Shown: positions 1-8,209 of the stretch, piece by piece
Position numbering within the stretch: the first letter of the stretch is position 1
How the letters are laid out: each line of letters begins with the position of its first letter
Source of the DNA: Bacillota bacterium
GTDB lineage: Bacteria; Bacillota; UBA4882; UBA8346
NCBI GenBank assembly: GCA_023436305.1
Contig: JAEZJQ010000080.1
Span: forward strand, 1 to 44,481
Length of the DNA: 44,481 nt
Direction: 5' to 3'
The notes under the pieces: model-generated
The model's input: the letters and a program-made list of their open reading frames with translations, nothing else
What the model was told of the DNA's origin: nothing
Databases searched by the model: none
Position numbers and translations under genes: made by a program

Positions 1-153
1 ATAGGGAGTCAACCGCACCGTGGTTTTTATCCCCTCCATGGCCCCTTGAATAAAAACTTCATATATTTTTACCCGATTTTTAAATCCCATCCCCAAGACA
101 AGCAGCAACAACACCGGGATTGCCCACTGGGAAACCGAAAAGAGCCAGGCCAC
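1..153 (-). CDS. spmB: Spore maturation protein B, N-terminal part (cut by window edge)
   Basis: The first 51 codons on the minus strand run off the window start. The predicted product begins MAWLFSVSQWAIPVLLL and continues with a hydrophobic segment, then YEVFIQGAMEGIKT and VRLTPY, which is the characteristic beginning of SpmB. SpmA and SpmB are paired membrane proteins needed for spore core dehydration in Bacillus. The GTG start at 153 is chosen because GAGGG lies 7 bases upstream; there is no ATG in frame. It follows spmA on the same strand after a 131-base gap, which is wider than the near-contiguous spmA-spmB pairs known elsewhere. The C-terminal two thirds are outside the window. Confidence 0.85.
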   Translation of the reverse strand, partial: MAWLFSVSQWAIPVLLLLVLGMGFKNRVKIYEVFIQGAMEGIKTTVRLTPY

Positions 154-284
154 TACACATCCCTCGTTTATAAATTGATTCTTTCAAGCAGTTGAATTTT
201 CAAGGCATGATTTGTTATACTCTAAATACCGGACACCTTCTTCCCGACATGCGATAATCAAAATGCGACACGCGACGCCATCCA

Positions 285-866
285 TCACTTGCGGATCAAT
301 CGAATCGCCAGATAATTAATCAAGAGGGCAATCAAGGTTCCGGCCAGGGAAATGACGAATACCGGGCCGATGACTATAGCGGGGTTGCTGGAACCGGCCT
401 GGGCCCGAATGGCGATTACGGTGGAGGGGATGAGACTTAACGATCCGAAAACAAGGGCCATGAAAGTACAAGTCTCATTCGATGCTTGTTCCGGATCAGG
501 ATTTAAGACTTTGAGTTCGGACATGGTTTTTAAACCGATAGGAGTAGCTACGTTCCCGAGTCCCAAGAAGTTGGCGCTGACCGTCAGCGATATTAAACCA
601 AGCACCGGATGATTTTTGGGTATTCTTGGGAATAGTTTGGCGAATATGGGCTGAAACAGTTTGGCAAGCGCTTCGGTAATTCCCGAACTTTCAGCAATTT
701 TAAGGATTCCGGACCAAAAGGCCATCATTCCCGCTAAACCGATTGAAAATTCAATGGCCTTCCCGGCGTTTGCGAAGATGGTTGTGGAAATTATTTCAGT
801 TTTTCCGGTTCCAATAGCAATCAAGACGCCAATAACGATTAGAATAAGCCAGATGATGTTGATCAT
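285..866 (-). CDS. spmA: Spore maturation protein A
   Basis: 193-residue integral membrane protein of the nucleoside-recognition (Gate) domain family, close to the usual SpmA length. Recognisable blocks are FSIGLAGMMAFWSGILKIAE (about residues 41-60), the GLGNVATPIGLKTM segment in the middle, and the C-terminal hydrophobic stretch GPVFVISLAGTLIALLINYL. In Bacillus SpmA acts with SpmB in dehydration of the spore core. The ATG at 866 has GGAGGTG four bases upstream. Its neighbour spmB lies downstream on the same strand, so the pair is probably cotranscribed. It is divergent from whiA across about 200 bases. No sporulation sigma promoter could be assigned by eye. Confidence 0.93.
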   Translation of the reverse strand: MINIIWLILIVIGVLIAIGTGKTEIISTTIFANAGKAIEFSIGLAGMMAFWSGILKIAESSGITEALAKLFQPIFAKLFPRIPKNHPVLGLISLTVSANFLGLGNVATPIGLKTMSELKVLNPDPEQASNETCTFMALVFGSLSLIPSTVIAIRAQAGSSNPAIVIGPVFVISLAGTLIALLINYLAIRLIRK

Positions 867-1065
867 GGAGCACCTCCGGGGATAGGTGTTGGAAGCGTAG
901 AGTGATAGTAAAAACTTTGAGAACAGGAGATTAGGCGGATTTAGGTCCTACGCTTCATACCTAAAATTTTCAGACAAGATAGTTCATTTTTATGAGCCAA
1001 TGAAAATAAATATTATCGAAAATAGCTCATAATAACAATTAATGAAGGAGCCGGCTGATCAGGTT
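867..1065. other. Divergent spmA/whiA intergenic region with two inverted repeats
   Basis: Two perfect inverted repeats are visible. The first pairs GAAGCGTAG (892-900) with CTACGCTTC (948-956) and is extended by AGGT/ACCT outside. The second pairs TTATGAGC (990-997) with GCTCATAA (1025-1032), ending just before the whiA ribosome site AAGGAG at 1045-1050. They could be operators, hairpins or traces of small repeats. No convincing -35/-10 pair was found for either gene. Confidence 0.4.
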
Positions 1066-2043
1066 ATGGAAAAATTTTCACAAACCGTCCGTAATGAAGT
1101 GGCGCGAAGCCCCATTCCCGAATGTCAATACTGTATCAAGGCTGAGTTGTCGGCCATTTTTCACGTGGCGGGAAGTATTCACATCGCCGGTCAACAAAAG
1201 TTATCCCTGTCGCTGGCCACTGAAGCGGCTGGTGTGGCGCGCCGGGTAGTCCGATTGCTAAAAGCTTCCTACGAGTTGGAATCGGAAATACTGGTGCAGC
1301 AGATCGAAAAACTGGGAAAATTGCATCGCTATAACCTGATGATTGCCTCTCAGCCGGGGCTCATCGAAATGTTATATGATCTGGGCATGTTAACCCGAGA
1401 TCATTCGCTGGACGGCAATATCAAACCGGAATTATTAAAGAAAAACTGTTGCCGGGCTTCGTTTCTGAAGGGAACCTTTTTGGCGGGCGGGTCGGTGACT
1501 GATCCTCAAAAAAAAACCTACCATTTGGAAATGGTAACCCATAACGAGGAATTTGCCGACGGTTTGGTTTATTTAATGAATTTGCAGGGAATGAAGGCCA
1601 AAGTTGGGATTCGTAAAGATCAATATTTGGCGTATTTAAAGGATAGCGCCGCCATTGTCCGGTTTTTATCATTAATCGACGCCCATACCGCTGTCATTAA
1701 ACTGGAGGAGGTCAAGGTCATCAAAGGAATGCGCGGTGAAGTGAACCGGATTGTGAATTGTGAAACCGCCAATCTCGAAAAATCCTTGAACGCCGCCTGG
1801 GAACAGGTAGAAATGATTAACCTATTGATTCGTCAATCCGGACTGCAGTCATTGCCTGAAAATTTACGGAAAACCGCCGAATTGCGTTTGGCACATCCCG
1901 AAGCCACCCTTCAAGAACTGGGTGAATTTCATTCGCCCCCGGTCAGCAAATCGGCGGTCAATCACCGGCTGCGCCAGATCCGGGAATATGCAAAAAATTT
2001 TTTTGGTGAAGCAGGAATTCATTCACCAACGGAGAAAGAATAA
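1066..2043 (+). CDS. whiA: DNA-binding protein WhiA
   Basis: WhiA is a DNA-binding protein conserved in Gram-positive bacteria and linked to cell division and, in actinobacteria, sporulation; it combines a homing-endonuclease-like LAGLIDADG domain with a C-terminal helix-turn-helix. Here the N-terminal segment has CIKAELSAIFHVAGSIHI, the middle has KNCCRASFLKGTFLAGGSV (typical of WhiA), and the C-terminal region holds NCETANLEKSLNAAWEQ and the HTH stretch SPPVSKSAVNHRLRQI. The frame is open from an ATG at 1042, but the start at 1066 (MEKFSQTVRNEVA) matches the family N-terminus better; AAGGAG at 1045-1050 lies 15 bases before it, a long spacing, so 1042 is not excluded. rapZ and yvcK, the usual upstream partners, are absent here. 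Confidence 0.93.
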   Translation: MEKFSQTVRNEVARSPIPECQYCIKAELSAIFHVAGSIHIAGQQKLSLSLATEAAGVARRVVRLLKASYELESEILVQQIEKLGKLHRYNLMIASQPGLIEMLYDLGMLTRDHSLDGNIKPELLKKNCCRASFLKGTFLAGGSVTDPQKKTYHLEMVTHNEEFADGLVYLMNLQGMKAKVGIRKDQYLAYLKDSAAIVRFLSLIDAHTAVIKLEEVKVIKGMRGEVNRIVNCETANLEKSLNAAWEQVEMINLLIRQSGLQSLPENLRKTAELRLAHPEATLQELGEFHSPPVSKSAVNHRLRQIREYAKNFFGEAGIHSPTEKE

Positions 2044-2047
2044 GGAA

Positions 2048-2076
2048 TTGTTTTTTGGTAATGTTATACTTATATT
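2048..2076 (+). promoter_or_regulatory. Probable sigma-A promoter of the cggR-glycolytic operon
   Basis: TTGTTT (2048-2053), 17-base spacer, TATATT (2071-2076). It sits just after the whiA stop and ahead of the CggR-like operator, giving an expected transcription start near 2083. Confidence 0.55.
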
Positions 2077-2091
2077 TTTTTTGGGCAGATG

Positions 2092-2117
2092 CGGGACATA
2101 AAATTAAATACTGGGAC
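2092..2117 (+). promoter_or_regulatory. Candidate CggR operator (direct repeat)
   Basis: CGGGAC (2092-2097) and TGGGAC (2112-2117) are direct repeats separated by 14 bases. The Bacillus subtilis CggR operator has CGGGAC repeats with the same 14-base separation (N6-TGTC-N4). The intervening TGTC parts are not conserved here. The position is right after the predicted transcription start and about 165 bases before the cggR start codon, which fits autoregulation. Confidence 0.6.
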
Positions 2118-2142
2118 AAATATCAACCAACAAATGAATCAA

Positions 2143-2271
2143 TCAAAAGTCGAAGGTCCCAAAATCGGAAATTATTAGATCGAAACTCGGAGAGGGTGGG
2201 CGCCTTGGCTATGATCGAAAAGTTAGAAGATTTTAATCCCGGCTTTTGACCTTTAACTTTCGACCTTAGAC
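2143..2271. repeat. Imperfect long inverted repeat in the cggR leader
   Basis: Left arm TCAAAAGTCGAAGGTC (2143-2158) and right arm containing GGCTTTTGACC and GACCTTTAACTTTCGACCTT (2241-2268). The sequence style (runs of GTCGAAAGTC and GACCTTTAAC) recurs at 12109-12198 and 28580-28717. It lies between the operator and cggR, and no ribosome site is evident before cggR. Confidence 0.5.
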
Positions 2272-2282
2272 TAAAATCGATA

Positions 2283-3314
2283 ATGGATAAGTTATTATCA
2301 TTACAACAAAAAATTGTTCCCGAAGTCATCCCGTTGCTTCTTTCCAGGTATCAAATCCTGCGCTCGATTCGATATTTACAACCCGTAGGCCGCAGGGCGC
2401 TGGCTGAAAAGCTGCAGCTGCAAGAACGAAAAATCCGCAATGAAGTTGATGTTCTCAAGGAACACGAACTGGTCAGTTATTCACCCGCCGGTATGCAAGT
2501 GACTCCGGATGGAGATGCTTTATTATGGGAATTGGAAGAATATATCCGGGAGATTCAAGGTTTAAGAATCCTGGAGGACCAAATCGCCGCCCTTTATCAA
2601 GTGAAGCAAGTGATTATGGTGCCGGGTGATTCCGATGGGGATCAGTCCGTAAAAAAAGATCTGGCGCGGGTAACTGCCCAATTTTTACTGCAAAATTTAA
2701 CCGACGGCGCTATTTTAGCGGTTACCGGCGGTACAACTTTAGCTGAAGTGGCCAACATTTTGCCAACCTCGCAATTGAAACGGAGTATTACTGTGGTTCC
2801 CGCCCGGGGAGGTTTGGGCGAGGATGTGGAGATTCAAGCCAATACCGTAGCCGCCAATATTGCCAAGGGGGTTGGCGCCAACTACCGCCTGTTGCACGCC
2901 CCGGATGACCTGCGAGTCAAGACTATGCAGACCATCGCCGGAGAACCGAAGATAAAGGAAGTATTGGATTTGCTGCGCCAGGCGGATATGGTACTCCACG
3001 GAATTGGTTCGGCGGAAGAGATTACCAAGCGCCGGGGGATGACGGATGAAAAGATCAAAGAAATCTTGAGCAAGGGAGCCATCGGTGAAGCTTTCGGCTA
3101 TTACTTCGCCCAGGACGGCACAGTGGTCCATTCCACCTCCAGTGTTGGTTTACAATTGAATGAGCTGGAATTCATCGATGAGGTGGTGGCGGTGGCCGGG
3201 GGAAAGAGTAAGGCCATGGCGGTAAAAGCCGTTTTATCCAATGCCCCCAGGGATATATTAATCATTGATGAAGGCGCGGCAAGAGCGTTGGTGGATGATT
3301 TAGGCAAGGCGTGA
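2283..3314 (+). CDS. cggR: Central glycolytic genes regulator CggR
   Basis: 343-residue SorC-family transcription repressor. The N-terminal 90 residues form the helix-turn-helix domain (LLSRYQILRSIRYLQPVGRR, then RKIRNEVDVLKEHELV), followed by the sugar-phosphate-binding domain with AVTGGTTLAEVANILP and VVPARGGLGEDVEIQANTVA. In Bacillus subtilis CggR represses the gap operon and is released by fructose-1,6-bisphosphate. The gene opens a cggR-gap-pgk-tpiA-gpmI-eno operon, exactly the expected context. The ATG at 2283 fits the family N-terminus (MDKLLSLQQKIVPE) although no Shine-Dalgarno sequence precedes it, suggesting weak translation. A CGGGAC direct repeat upstream is the likely operator. 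Confidence 0.95.
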   Translation: MDKLLSLQQKIVPEVIPLLLSRYQILRSIRYLQPVGRRALAEKLQLQERKIRNEVDVLKEHELVSYSPAGMQVTPDGDALLWELEEYIREIQGLRILEDQIAALYQVKQVIMVPGDSDGDQSVKKDLARVTAQFLLQNLTDGAILAVTGGTTLAEVANILPTSQLKRSITVVPARGGLGEDVEIQANTVAANIAKGVGANYRLLHAPDDLRVKTMQTIAGEPKIKEVLDLLRQADMVLHGIGSAEEITKRRGMTDEKIKEILSKGAIGEAFGYYFAQDGTVVHSTSSVGLQLNELEFIDEVVAVAGGKSKAMAVKAVLSNAPRDILIIDEGAARALVDDLGKA

Positions 3315-3523
3315 ATGGATCGTATAGCGTGTCGCCTAGAGCGCGCTTTGTTTGACTGAAATCGCGTGTGCATGCGCGCAAGGATAAGTTTTCAGGCGAA
3401 GATTTTTAAATACTGAGGTTTTAAACGGTAGCTCCACTTTAGACGGCTTCATAGAGTATGCAGTTTTTAGATGATTCCGTTGAAAGTGTCACCGCAATTA
3501 TATATAAAATGGAGGTATGTTTA
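3315..3523 (+). other. cggR-gap spacer
   Basis: About 209 bases without a gene. A near-palindromic GC-rich block lies at 3363-3380 (GCGTGTGCATGCGCGC), and GGAGG at 3511-3515 is the gap ribosome site. In Bacillus the cggR-gapA mRNA is cleaved near this junction; whether the block here marks such a site is only a possibility. An open frame from 3458 into gap is an extension without support. Confidence 0.35.
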
Positions 3524-4585
3524 ATGGCAGTAAAAGTTGGTATTAATGGTTTCGGCAGAATCGGCAGGTTGGTCTTCAGCGCGTTGGTGGAAAAAGGGCT
3601 TCTGGGTAAAACCGTTGACGTCGTGGCAGTCGTTGATATCAGCACGGATGCCGAGTATTTTGCCTATCAGCTCAAGTACGACTCGGTGCATGGCAAATTC
3701 AAGGGCGAATTGGCCACGGCCAAAAGCAAGCCGGAACTGGAAAGCGATGATATCCTCATCGTCAACGGCCAAAAGATCCAATGCGTCATGGCCACCAAAG
3801 AACCCAGCCAATTGCCTTGGAAAGCGCTCGGAGTCGATTATGTAATCGAGTCCACCGGTTTGTTCACCGATTCCGAGAAAGCGAAAGGCCATCTCGAAGC
3901 CGGCGCCAAGAAAGTCATCATCTCCGCTCCGGGTAAAGGCGATGTGAAGACAATCGTCATGGGCGTGAACGAGAACGAATACGATCCCGCCAAACACAAT
4001 ATCGTTTCCAATGCATCCTGTACCACCAACTGTTTGGCTCCGGTGGTTCATGTGCTGTTGAAAGAAGGAATCGGGATTGAAACCGGTTTAATGACCACAA
4101 TCCATGCTTATACCGCCACTCAAAAAACGGTGGATGGCCCTTCCAAAAAAGACTGGCGTGGTGGCAGAGCAGCCGCGATCAACATTATTCCTTCCAGTAC
4201 CGGCGCCGCCAAAGCGGTGGGCGAAGTCTTGCCGGAAACCAAAGGTAAACTCACCGGTATGTCCTTCAGAGTTCCCACCCCGGATGTATCCGTGGTCGAC
4301 TTGACCTTCCGCGCCACCAAAGATACCTCCATCGAAGAGATCGATTCCCTGATGAAAAAAGCGGCCGGTTCCTATTTAAATGGAATTTTAGGCGTTGCCG
4401 ATGAAGAAGTGGTTTCCACTGATTTCATTCATGATAATCGCTCATCGATTTATGATTCCCTGGCTACTCTCCAAAATAACTTAAAGGGTGAGAAACGTTT
4501 CTTCAAAGTCGTCTCCTGGTATGACAACGAGTGGGGTTATTCCAACCGCGTGGTTGATTTGCTTTCCTATATGCTAAGTAAATAA
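3524..4585 (+). CDS. gap: Glyceraldehyde-3-phosphate dehydrogenase, long type
   Basis: NAD-dependent GAPDH of 353 residues; converts glyceraldehyde-3-phosphate to 1,3-bisphosphoglycerate. NAD-binding motif VGINGFGRIGR at 5-15, Asp38 (NAD preference), catalytic Cys166 in SNASCTTNC, and the HAYTATQKTVDG segment. The start at 3524 has GGAGG at 3511-3515. The protein is longer than the ordinary Firmicutes enzyme (about 335 residues): it has the DISTDAEYFAYQLKYDSVHG segment (39-57) and an extended loop (60-100), features of the long GAPDH class known from kinetoplastid glycosomes and some bacteria. So the operon position is the classic one but the gene version is probably a replacement (inference). 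A terminator-like hairpin follows it. Confidence 0.97.
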   Translation: MAVKVGINGFGRIGRLVFSALVEKGLLGKTVDVVAVVDISTDAEYFAYQLKYDSVHGKFKGELATAKSKPELESDDILIVNGQKIQCVMATKEPSQLPWKALGVDYVIESTGLFTDSEKAKGHLEAGAKKVIISAPGKGDVKTIVMGVNENEYDPAKHNIVSNASCTTNCLAPVVHVLLKEGIGIETGLMTTIHAYTATQKTVDGPSKKDWRGGRAAAINIIPSSTGAAKAVGEVLPETKGKLTGMSFRVPTPDVSVVDLTFRATKDTSIEEIDSLMKKAAGSYLNGILGVADEEVVSTDFIHDNRSSIYDSLATLQNNLKGEKRFFKVVSWYDNEWGYSNRVVDLLSYMLSK

Positions 4586-4610
4586 GGTTCGCGATTTCGT
4601 GCGGCGCCAA

Positions 4611-4642
4611 GGGACGGGGATTTTATTTTCCGTCCCTTTTTT
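4611..4642 (+). terminator. Hairpin terminator/attenuator between gap and pgk
   Basis: GGGACGG (4611-4617) pairs with CCGTCCC (4630-4636), followed directly by TTTTTT. No promoter was recognised between it and pgk, so partial read-through is the simplest way to express the downstream genes, giving more gap than pgk mRNA. Confidence 0.8.
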
Positions 4643-4668
4643 AAGAAAAATGAAGGAGGTTTCGGATA

Positions 4669-5856
4669 ATGAATAAATTATCCATTGATGATATTGATGT
4701 AAAAGGCAAGCGGGTACTGGTAAGAGTCGATTTTAACGTTCCCACCGACGATAACGGCAATATTACCGATGATCGGCGGATCAAGGCGGCGCTTCCCACC
4801 ATTCAGAAACTGGCGAATAGCGGCGCCAAAGTCATTTTAGTATCCCATTTCGGACGGCCCAAGGGCGGACCGGATAATAAATACCGGATGGATAACATCG
4901 GAAAGCGACTGGGAGAATTGTTAGGTAAGCCGGTGACAAAAGTCAATGACTCCATCGGGGATGAACCCCAAAAAGCCATTGCCGGTATGGACTTCGGCAA
5001 TGTTTTATTGCTGGAAAACGTCCGTTTCTATAAGGAAGAAGAAGCCAATGATGAGGCCTTCGCTGGAAAACTGGCGGAACTGGCCGATGTATACGTCAAT
5101 GACGCTTTCGGAACCGCCCATCGCGCCCACGCTTCCACCGCCGGAGTGGCCAAATTCTTGAAACCGTCCGTGGCCGGTTATCTTATGCAAAAAGAGATCG
5201 CCATTATGGGCAAAGCGCTGGAAAACCCGGAACGTCCGTTTATCGCCATTTTGGGTGGCGCGAAAGTCGCCGATAAGCTGGGTGTAATCACTAACTTACT
5301 GGAGAAAGTCGATACTTTAATCATTGGCGGCGGTATGGCTTATACCTTCTTGAAAGCCCAAGGTTTGGAGATTGGTAAATCGCTGCTCGACGCCGAAAAA
5401 ATTGATTTTGTCAAAGAGATGATGGCCAAAGCCAAGGCCAAGGGCGTAAAACTGTTACTCCCGGTTGATACTGTAGTCACCGATAATTTTAAAACTCCCA
5501 CCGTCATCCAAACGGTTTCCGCCGATAAGATTCCGGCGGATATGCAAGGCGTGGACATTGGCCCGCAAACGATCAAGCTTTTTTCCGAAGCCATTATCAG
5601 CGCCAAAACCGTAATCTGGAACGGCCCCATGGGTGTATTTGAGATGCCCCAATTTGCCGCCGGAACTAAAGCGGTGGCCGAGGCCTTGACCCAATGTAAG
5701 GGAACCACCATTGTCGGTGGCGGAGATTCAGCGGCTGCCGTTGAACAAATGGGCTATGCCGAAAAAGTTACTCATGTCTCAACTGGCGGCGGCGCTTCGC
5801 TGGAATTCCTCGAAGGAATCGAGTTGCCGGGAGTAGCGGCTTTAACAAATAAATAA
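4669..5856 (+). CDS. pgk: Phosphoglycerate kinase
   Basis: 395-residue two-domain kinase, the normal bacterial length; makes ATP from 1,3-bisphosphoglycerate. Landmarks are RVDFNVP (21-27, substrate binding), the SHFGRPKGG loop, ENVRFY, the basic HRAHAS patch, AILGGAKVADKLGV, GPMGVFE and the nucleotide-binding VGGGDSAAAVEQ near the C-terminus. ATG at 4669 follows GGAGG (4653-4657). It is the second structural gene of the glycolytic operon, 15 to 20 bases before tpiA, and lies behind the hairpin at 4611-4642. Nothing unusual in the protein. Confidence 0.98.
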   Translation: MNKLSIDDIDVKGKRVLVRVDFNVPTDDNGNITDDRRIKAALPTIQKLANSGAKVILVSHFGRPKGGPDNKYRMDNIGKRLGELLGKPVTKVNDSIGDEPQKAIAGMDFGNVLLLENVRFYKEEEANDEAFAGKLAELADVYVNDAFGTAHRAHASTAGVAKFLKPSVAGYLMQKEIAIMGKALENPERPFIAILGGAKVADKLGVITNLLEKVDTLIIGGGMAYTFLKAQGLEIGKSLLDAEKIDFVKEMMAKAKAKGVKLLLPVDTVVTDNFKTPTVIQTVSADKIPADMQGVDIGPQTIKLFSEAIISAKTVIWNGPMGVFEMPQFAAGTKAVAEALTQCKGTTIVGGGDSAAAVEQMGYAEKVTHVSTGGGASLEFLEGIELPGVAALTNK

Positions 5857-5874
5857 ATAGAGTGAGGTTCCGTG

Positions 5875-6624
5875 ATGAGAAAACCAATTATTGCCGGGAA
5901 CTGGAAGATGTATAAAACCATTCCCGAAGCGAAATCATTAGTATCCGGGTTAATTGAAAAACTAAACGGTTATACCCAGGTGGAAGTTGTCTTTTGCCCG
6001 ACCTTTACGGCCTTAAGCGCTGTCAAGGAATTGGTTAAGGGAACTCCCTTTGGTCTCGGCGCCCAAAATCTGTACTGGAAAGAACAAGGCGCATTCACCG
6101 GCGAGATTTCACCGTTGATGCTCAAGGATATCGGCTGTGATTACGTGATTATCGGTCATTCCGAGCGCCGGGAGCACTTTGGTGAGACCGACGCCACTGT
6201 TAACTTAAAAGTCAAAGCGGCTCTGGCGGCGGGGATTAAACCGATTATTTGCGTCGGTGAAACGTTGGCCCAACGGGAAGCGGGCGAAACCAATACATTG
6301 GTAAAACGCCAGACGGAACAGGCGCTGGCTGATGTTGATCCCAAGGTTATCCCCAGTATGGTCATTGCTTACGAACCCATCTGGGCTATTGGAACCGGAA
6401 AATCTTCCAATGGCAACGATGCCAATCAGGTCATCGGTTTAATCCGGAGCACCGTGGCCGGCAAATTCGGAAATGATGCCGCTCAACAAATGAGAATCCA
6501 ATATGGCGGCAGCGTGAAAGCCGAAAACATCAAAGAATTCATGGATCAACCCGAGATCGACGGCGCTTTGGTGGGCGGCGCGAGCCTGGAGGTTGACTCG
6601 TTTTTGAAGATTGTGAAGTACTAG
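5875..6624 (+). CDS. tpiA: Triosephosphate isomerase
   Basis: 249-residue TIM-barrel enzyme interconverting dihydroxyacetone phosphate and glyceraldehyde-3-phosphate. The catalytic set is visible: Asn and Lys in AGNWKMYK, His in IGHSERR, Glu in AYEPIWAIGTG, and the phosphate-binding IQYGGSVKAEN and GALVGGASL. A GTG at 5872 directly precedes the ATG at 5875; the ATG is chosen because it lies 7 bases after GTGAGG and gives MRKPIIAGNWKMY, the usual N-terminus. The gene is tightly spaced between pgk and gpmI and should be cotranscribed. Confidence 0.97.
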   Translation: MRKPIIAGNWKMYKTIPEAKSLVSGLIEKLNGYTQVEVVFCPTFTALSAVKELVKGTPFGLGAQNLYWKEQGAFTGEISPLMLKDIGCDYVIIGHSERREHFGETDATVNLKVKAALAAGIKPIICVGETLAQREAGETNTLVKRQTEQALADVDPKVIPSMVIAYEPIWAIGTGKSSNGNDANQVIGLIRSTVAGKFGNDAAQQMRIQYGGSVKAENIKEFMDQPEIDGALVGGASLEVDSFLKIVKY

Positions 6625-6641
6625 GCCACTAGGAGGCAATC

Positions 6642-8180
6642 ATGAAATATCGACCAGCTGCGTTAATCATTTTGGATGGCTGGGGTGATAATCCAAACCC
6701 CGAAGCCAATGCGATAAAACAAGCCCGTACTCCTTACCTTGACAGCTTGTTTACCACTTATCCCCATGCTACTTTGTTATGTTCCGGGGAAGCGGTAGGC
6801 CTACCCGAAGGGCAAATGGGAACTTCGGAGGTTGGCCATCTGAATATCGGTTCCGGTAGAGTGGTTTATCAAAGTTTAGTAAGAATATCAAAGGCATTGC
6901 GTGAAGGCGAGTTTAAACGCAACCAGACATTTTTGGATTTAGTGGCTTACACGGTGAAGGAAGGCCGACCGTTGCATCTGATGGGACTGGTTTCCCCCGG
7001 CGGGGTTCACAGCCATACGGAACACCTTTACGGGCTGATTCAACTGGCCAAGGAAATGGGCATTAAAGAGGTTTATATCCACGCTTTTTTGGATGGCCGG
7101 GATACCCCGCCGTCAAGCGCTCTGGAATATCTTGCCGAACTGGAAAAAGTCTGCGCCGAAAAGGGAATGGGGCGGATCGCCACCATTGGCGGCCGGTATT
7201 ACGGCATGGATCGCGACAAACGCTGGGATAGGGTTGAGAAAGCCTATGCATCCATAGTTTATGGCGAAGGCGAAGAAGCGGATTCGGCCGTTCAGGCAGT
7301 CAAGAATTCTTACGCCAATAATATCACCGATGAATTTATGCTGCCCACGGTAATCACCCGAAACGGCCAACCGGTGGGTTCCATTCAGGCGGGAGATCCG
7401 GTAATTTTCTTTAATTTCAGGCCGGATCGGGCCCGGGAGATAACCAGAGCTTTTGTTGATCCGGAGTTTAACGGTTTTAACCGCCGTGATGGTTATTTAA
7501 AACCTTATTTTGTTTGTATGACCCAATATGACGAAACCCTTAAGGTTCCTCTGCTGTTTCCACCCGAGGATAAAATGAAGAATATCCTGGCTGAAGTTCT
7601 GGCGGATCATGGCCTGAAGGAACTGCGAATCGCGGAAACCGAAAAATATGCCCATGTTACGTTCTTTTTCAACGGTGGGGAGGAAGCGCCGTACCCGTTG
7701 GAGGATCGGATTTTGATTCCTTCTCCCAAAGTCGCCACCTATGATCTCCAACCGGAGATGAGCGCCATTGAAGTTACCGACGCCGTTCTGAAGGAGATCG
7801 CCCAGGATAAATACGATGTGATCATTATGAATTACGCCAATTGCGATATGGTCGGCCATACCGGCGTTCAGGCGGCAGCTCAAAAGGCGGTGGAGACGGT
7901 TGATCAATGTTTGTCGAAAGTGGTTCCGGCGATTTTAAACAAGGGTGGAGCCGTAATCATTACCGCTGATCACGGAAATGCCGAGCAAATGTTGGATTAC
8001 CAAAATGGCGAGCCCTATACCGCCCATACCACTCTTCCGGTGCCGGTGATTATCGCCGGAGTCAAGCCGCCATATCAAGTGAAAGAAGGCGTACTGGCCG
8101 ATCTGGCGCCGACGCTTCTGGAGATGGTAGAGATCCCCAAACCGGTTGAAATGACCGGGACATCGCTGATTGTTCGTTAA
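6642..8180 (+). CDS. gpmI: Phosphoglycerate mutase, cofactor-independent
   Basis: 512-residue metal-dependent (2,3-bisphosphoglycerate-independent) mutase of the alkaline phosphatase superfamily, which interconverts 3- and 2-phosphoglycerate. Metal and phosphoserine sites are recognisable: LDGWGDN near the N-terminus, the catalytic serine in GTSEVGHLNIGSG, HAFLDGRDTPP, NFRPDRAREITRA, NYANCDMVGHTG and TADHGNAEQM. Length is standard. AGGAGG lies 6 bases before the ATG. It sits 17 bases after tpiA and 29 bases before eno. The sporulating Firmicutes generally use this mutase type, whose Mn dependence makes it pH-sensitive in developing spores. Confidence 0.97.
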   Translation: MKYRPAALIILDGWGDNPNPEANAIKQARTPYLDSLFTTYPHATLLCSGEAVGLPEGQMGTSEVGHLNIGSGRVVYQSLVRISKALREGEFKRNQTFLDLVAYTVKEGRPLHLMGLVSPGGVHSHTEHLYGLIQLAKEMGIKEVYIHAFLDGRDTPPSSALEYLAELEKVCAEKGMGRIATIGGRYYGMDRDKRWDRVEKAYASIVYGEGEEADSAVQAVKNSYANNITDEFMLPTVITRNGQPVGSIQAGDPVIFFNFRPDRAREITRAFVDPEFNGFNRRDGYLKPYFVCMTQYDETLKVPLLFPPEDKMKNILAEVLADHGLKELRIAETEKYAHVTFFFNGGEEAPYPLEDRILIPSPKVATYDLQPEMSAIEVTDAVLKEIAQDKYDVIIMNYANCDMVGHTGVQAAAQKAVETVDQCLSKVVPAILNKGGAVIITADHGNAEQMLDYQNGEPYTAHTTLPVPVIIAGVKPPYQVKEGVLADLAPTLLEMVEIPKPVEMTGTSLIVR

Positions 8181-8209
8181 AGAATTTAAAAATAAAAGGA
8201 GGAATTACA

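Noticed and set aside
2055..2249. 64-codon open frame between whiA and cggR
   Set aside because: It overlaps the predicted promoter, CggR-like operator and an inverted repeat, has no ribosome site, and its translation does not resemble a protein family.
3458..3523. Upstream extension of gap
   Set aside because: The ribosome site GGAGG at 3511-3515 and the family N-terminus place the start at 3524.
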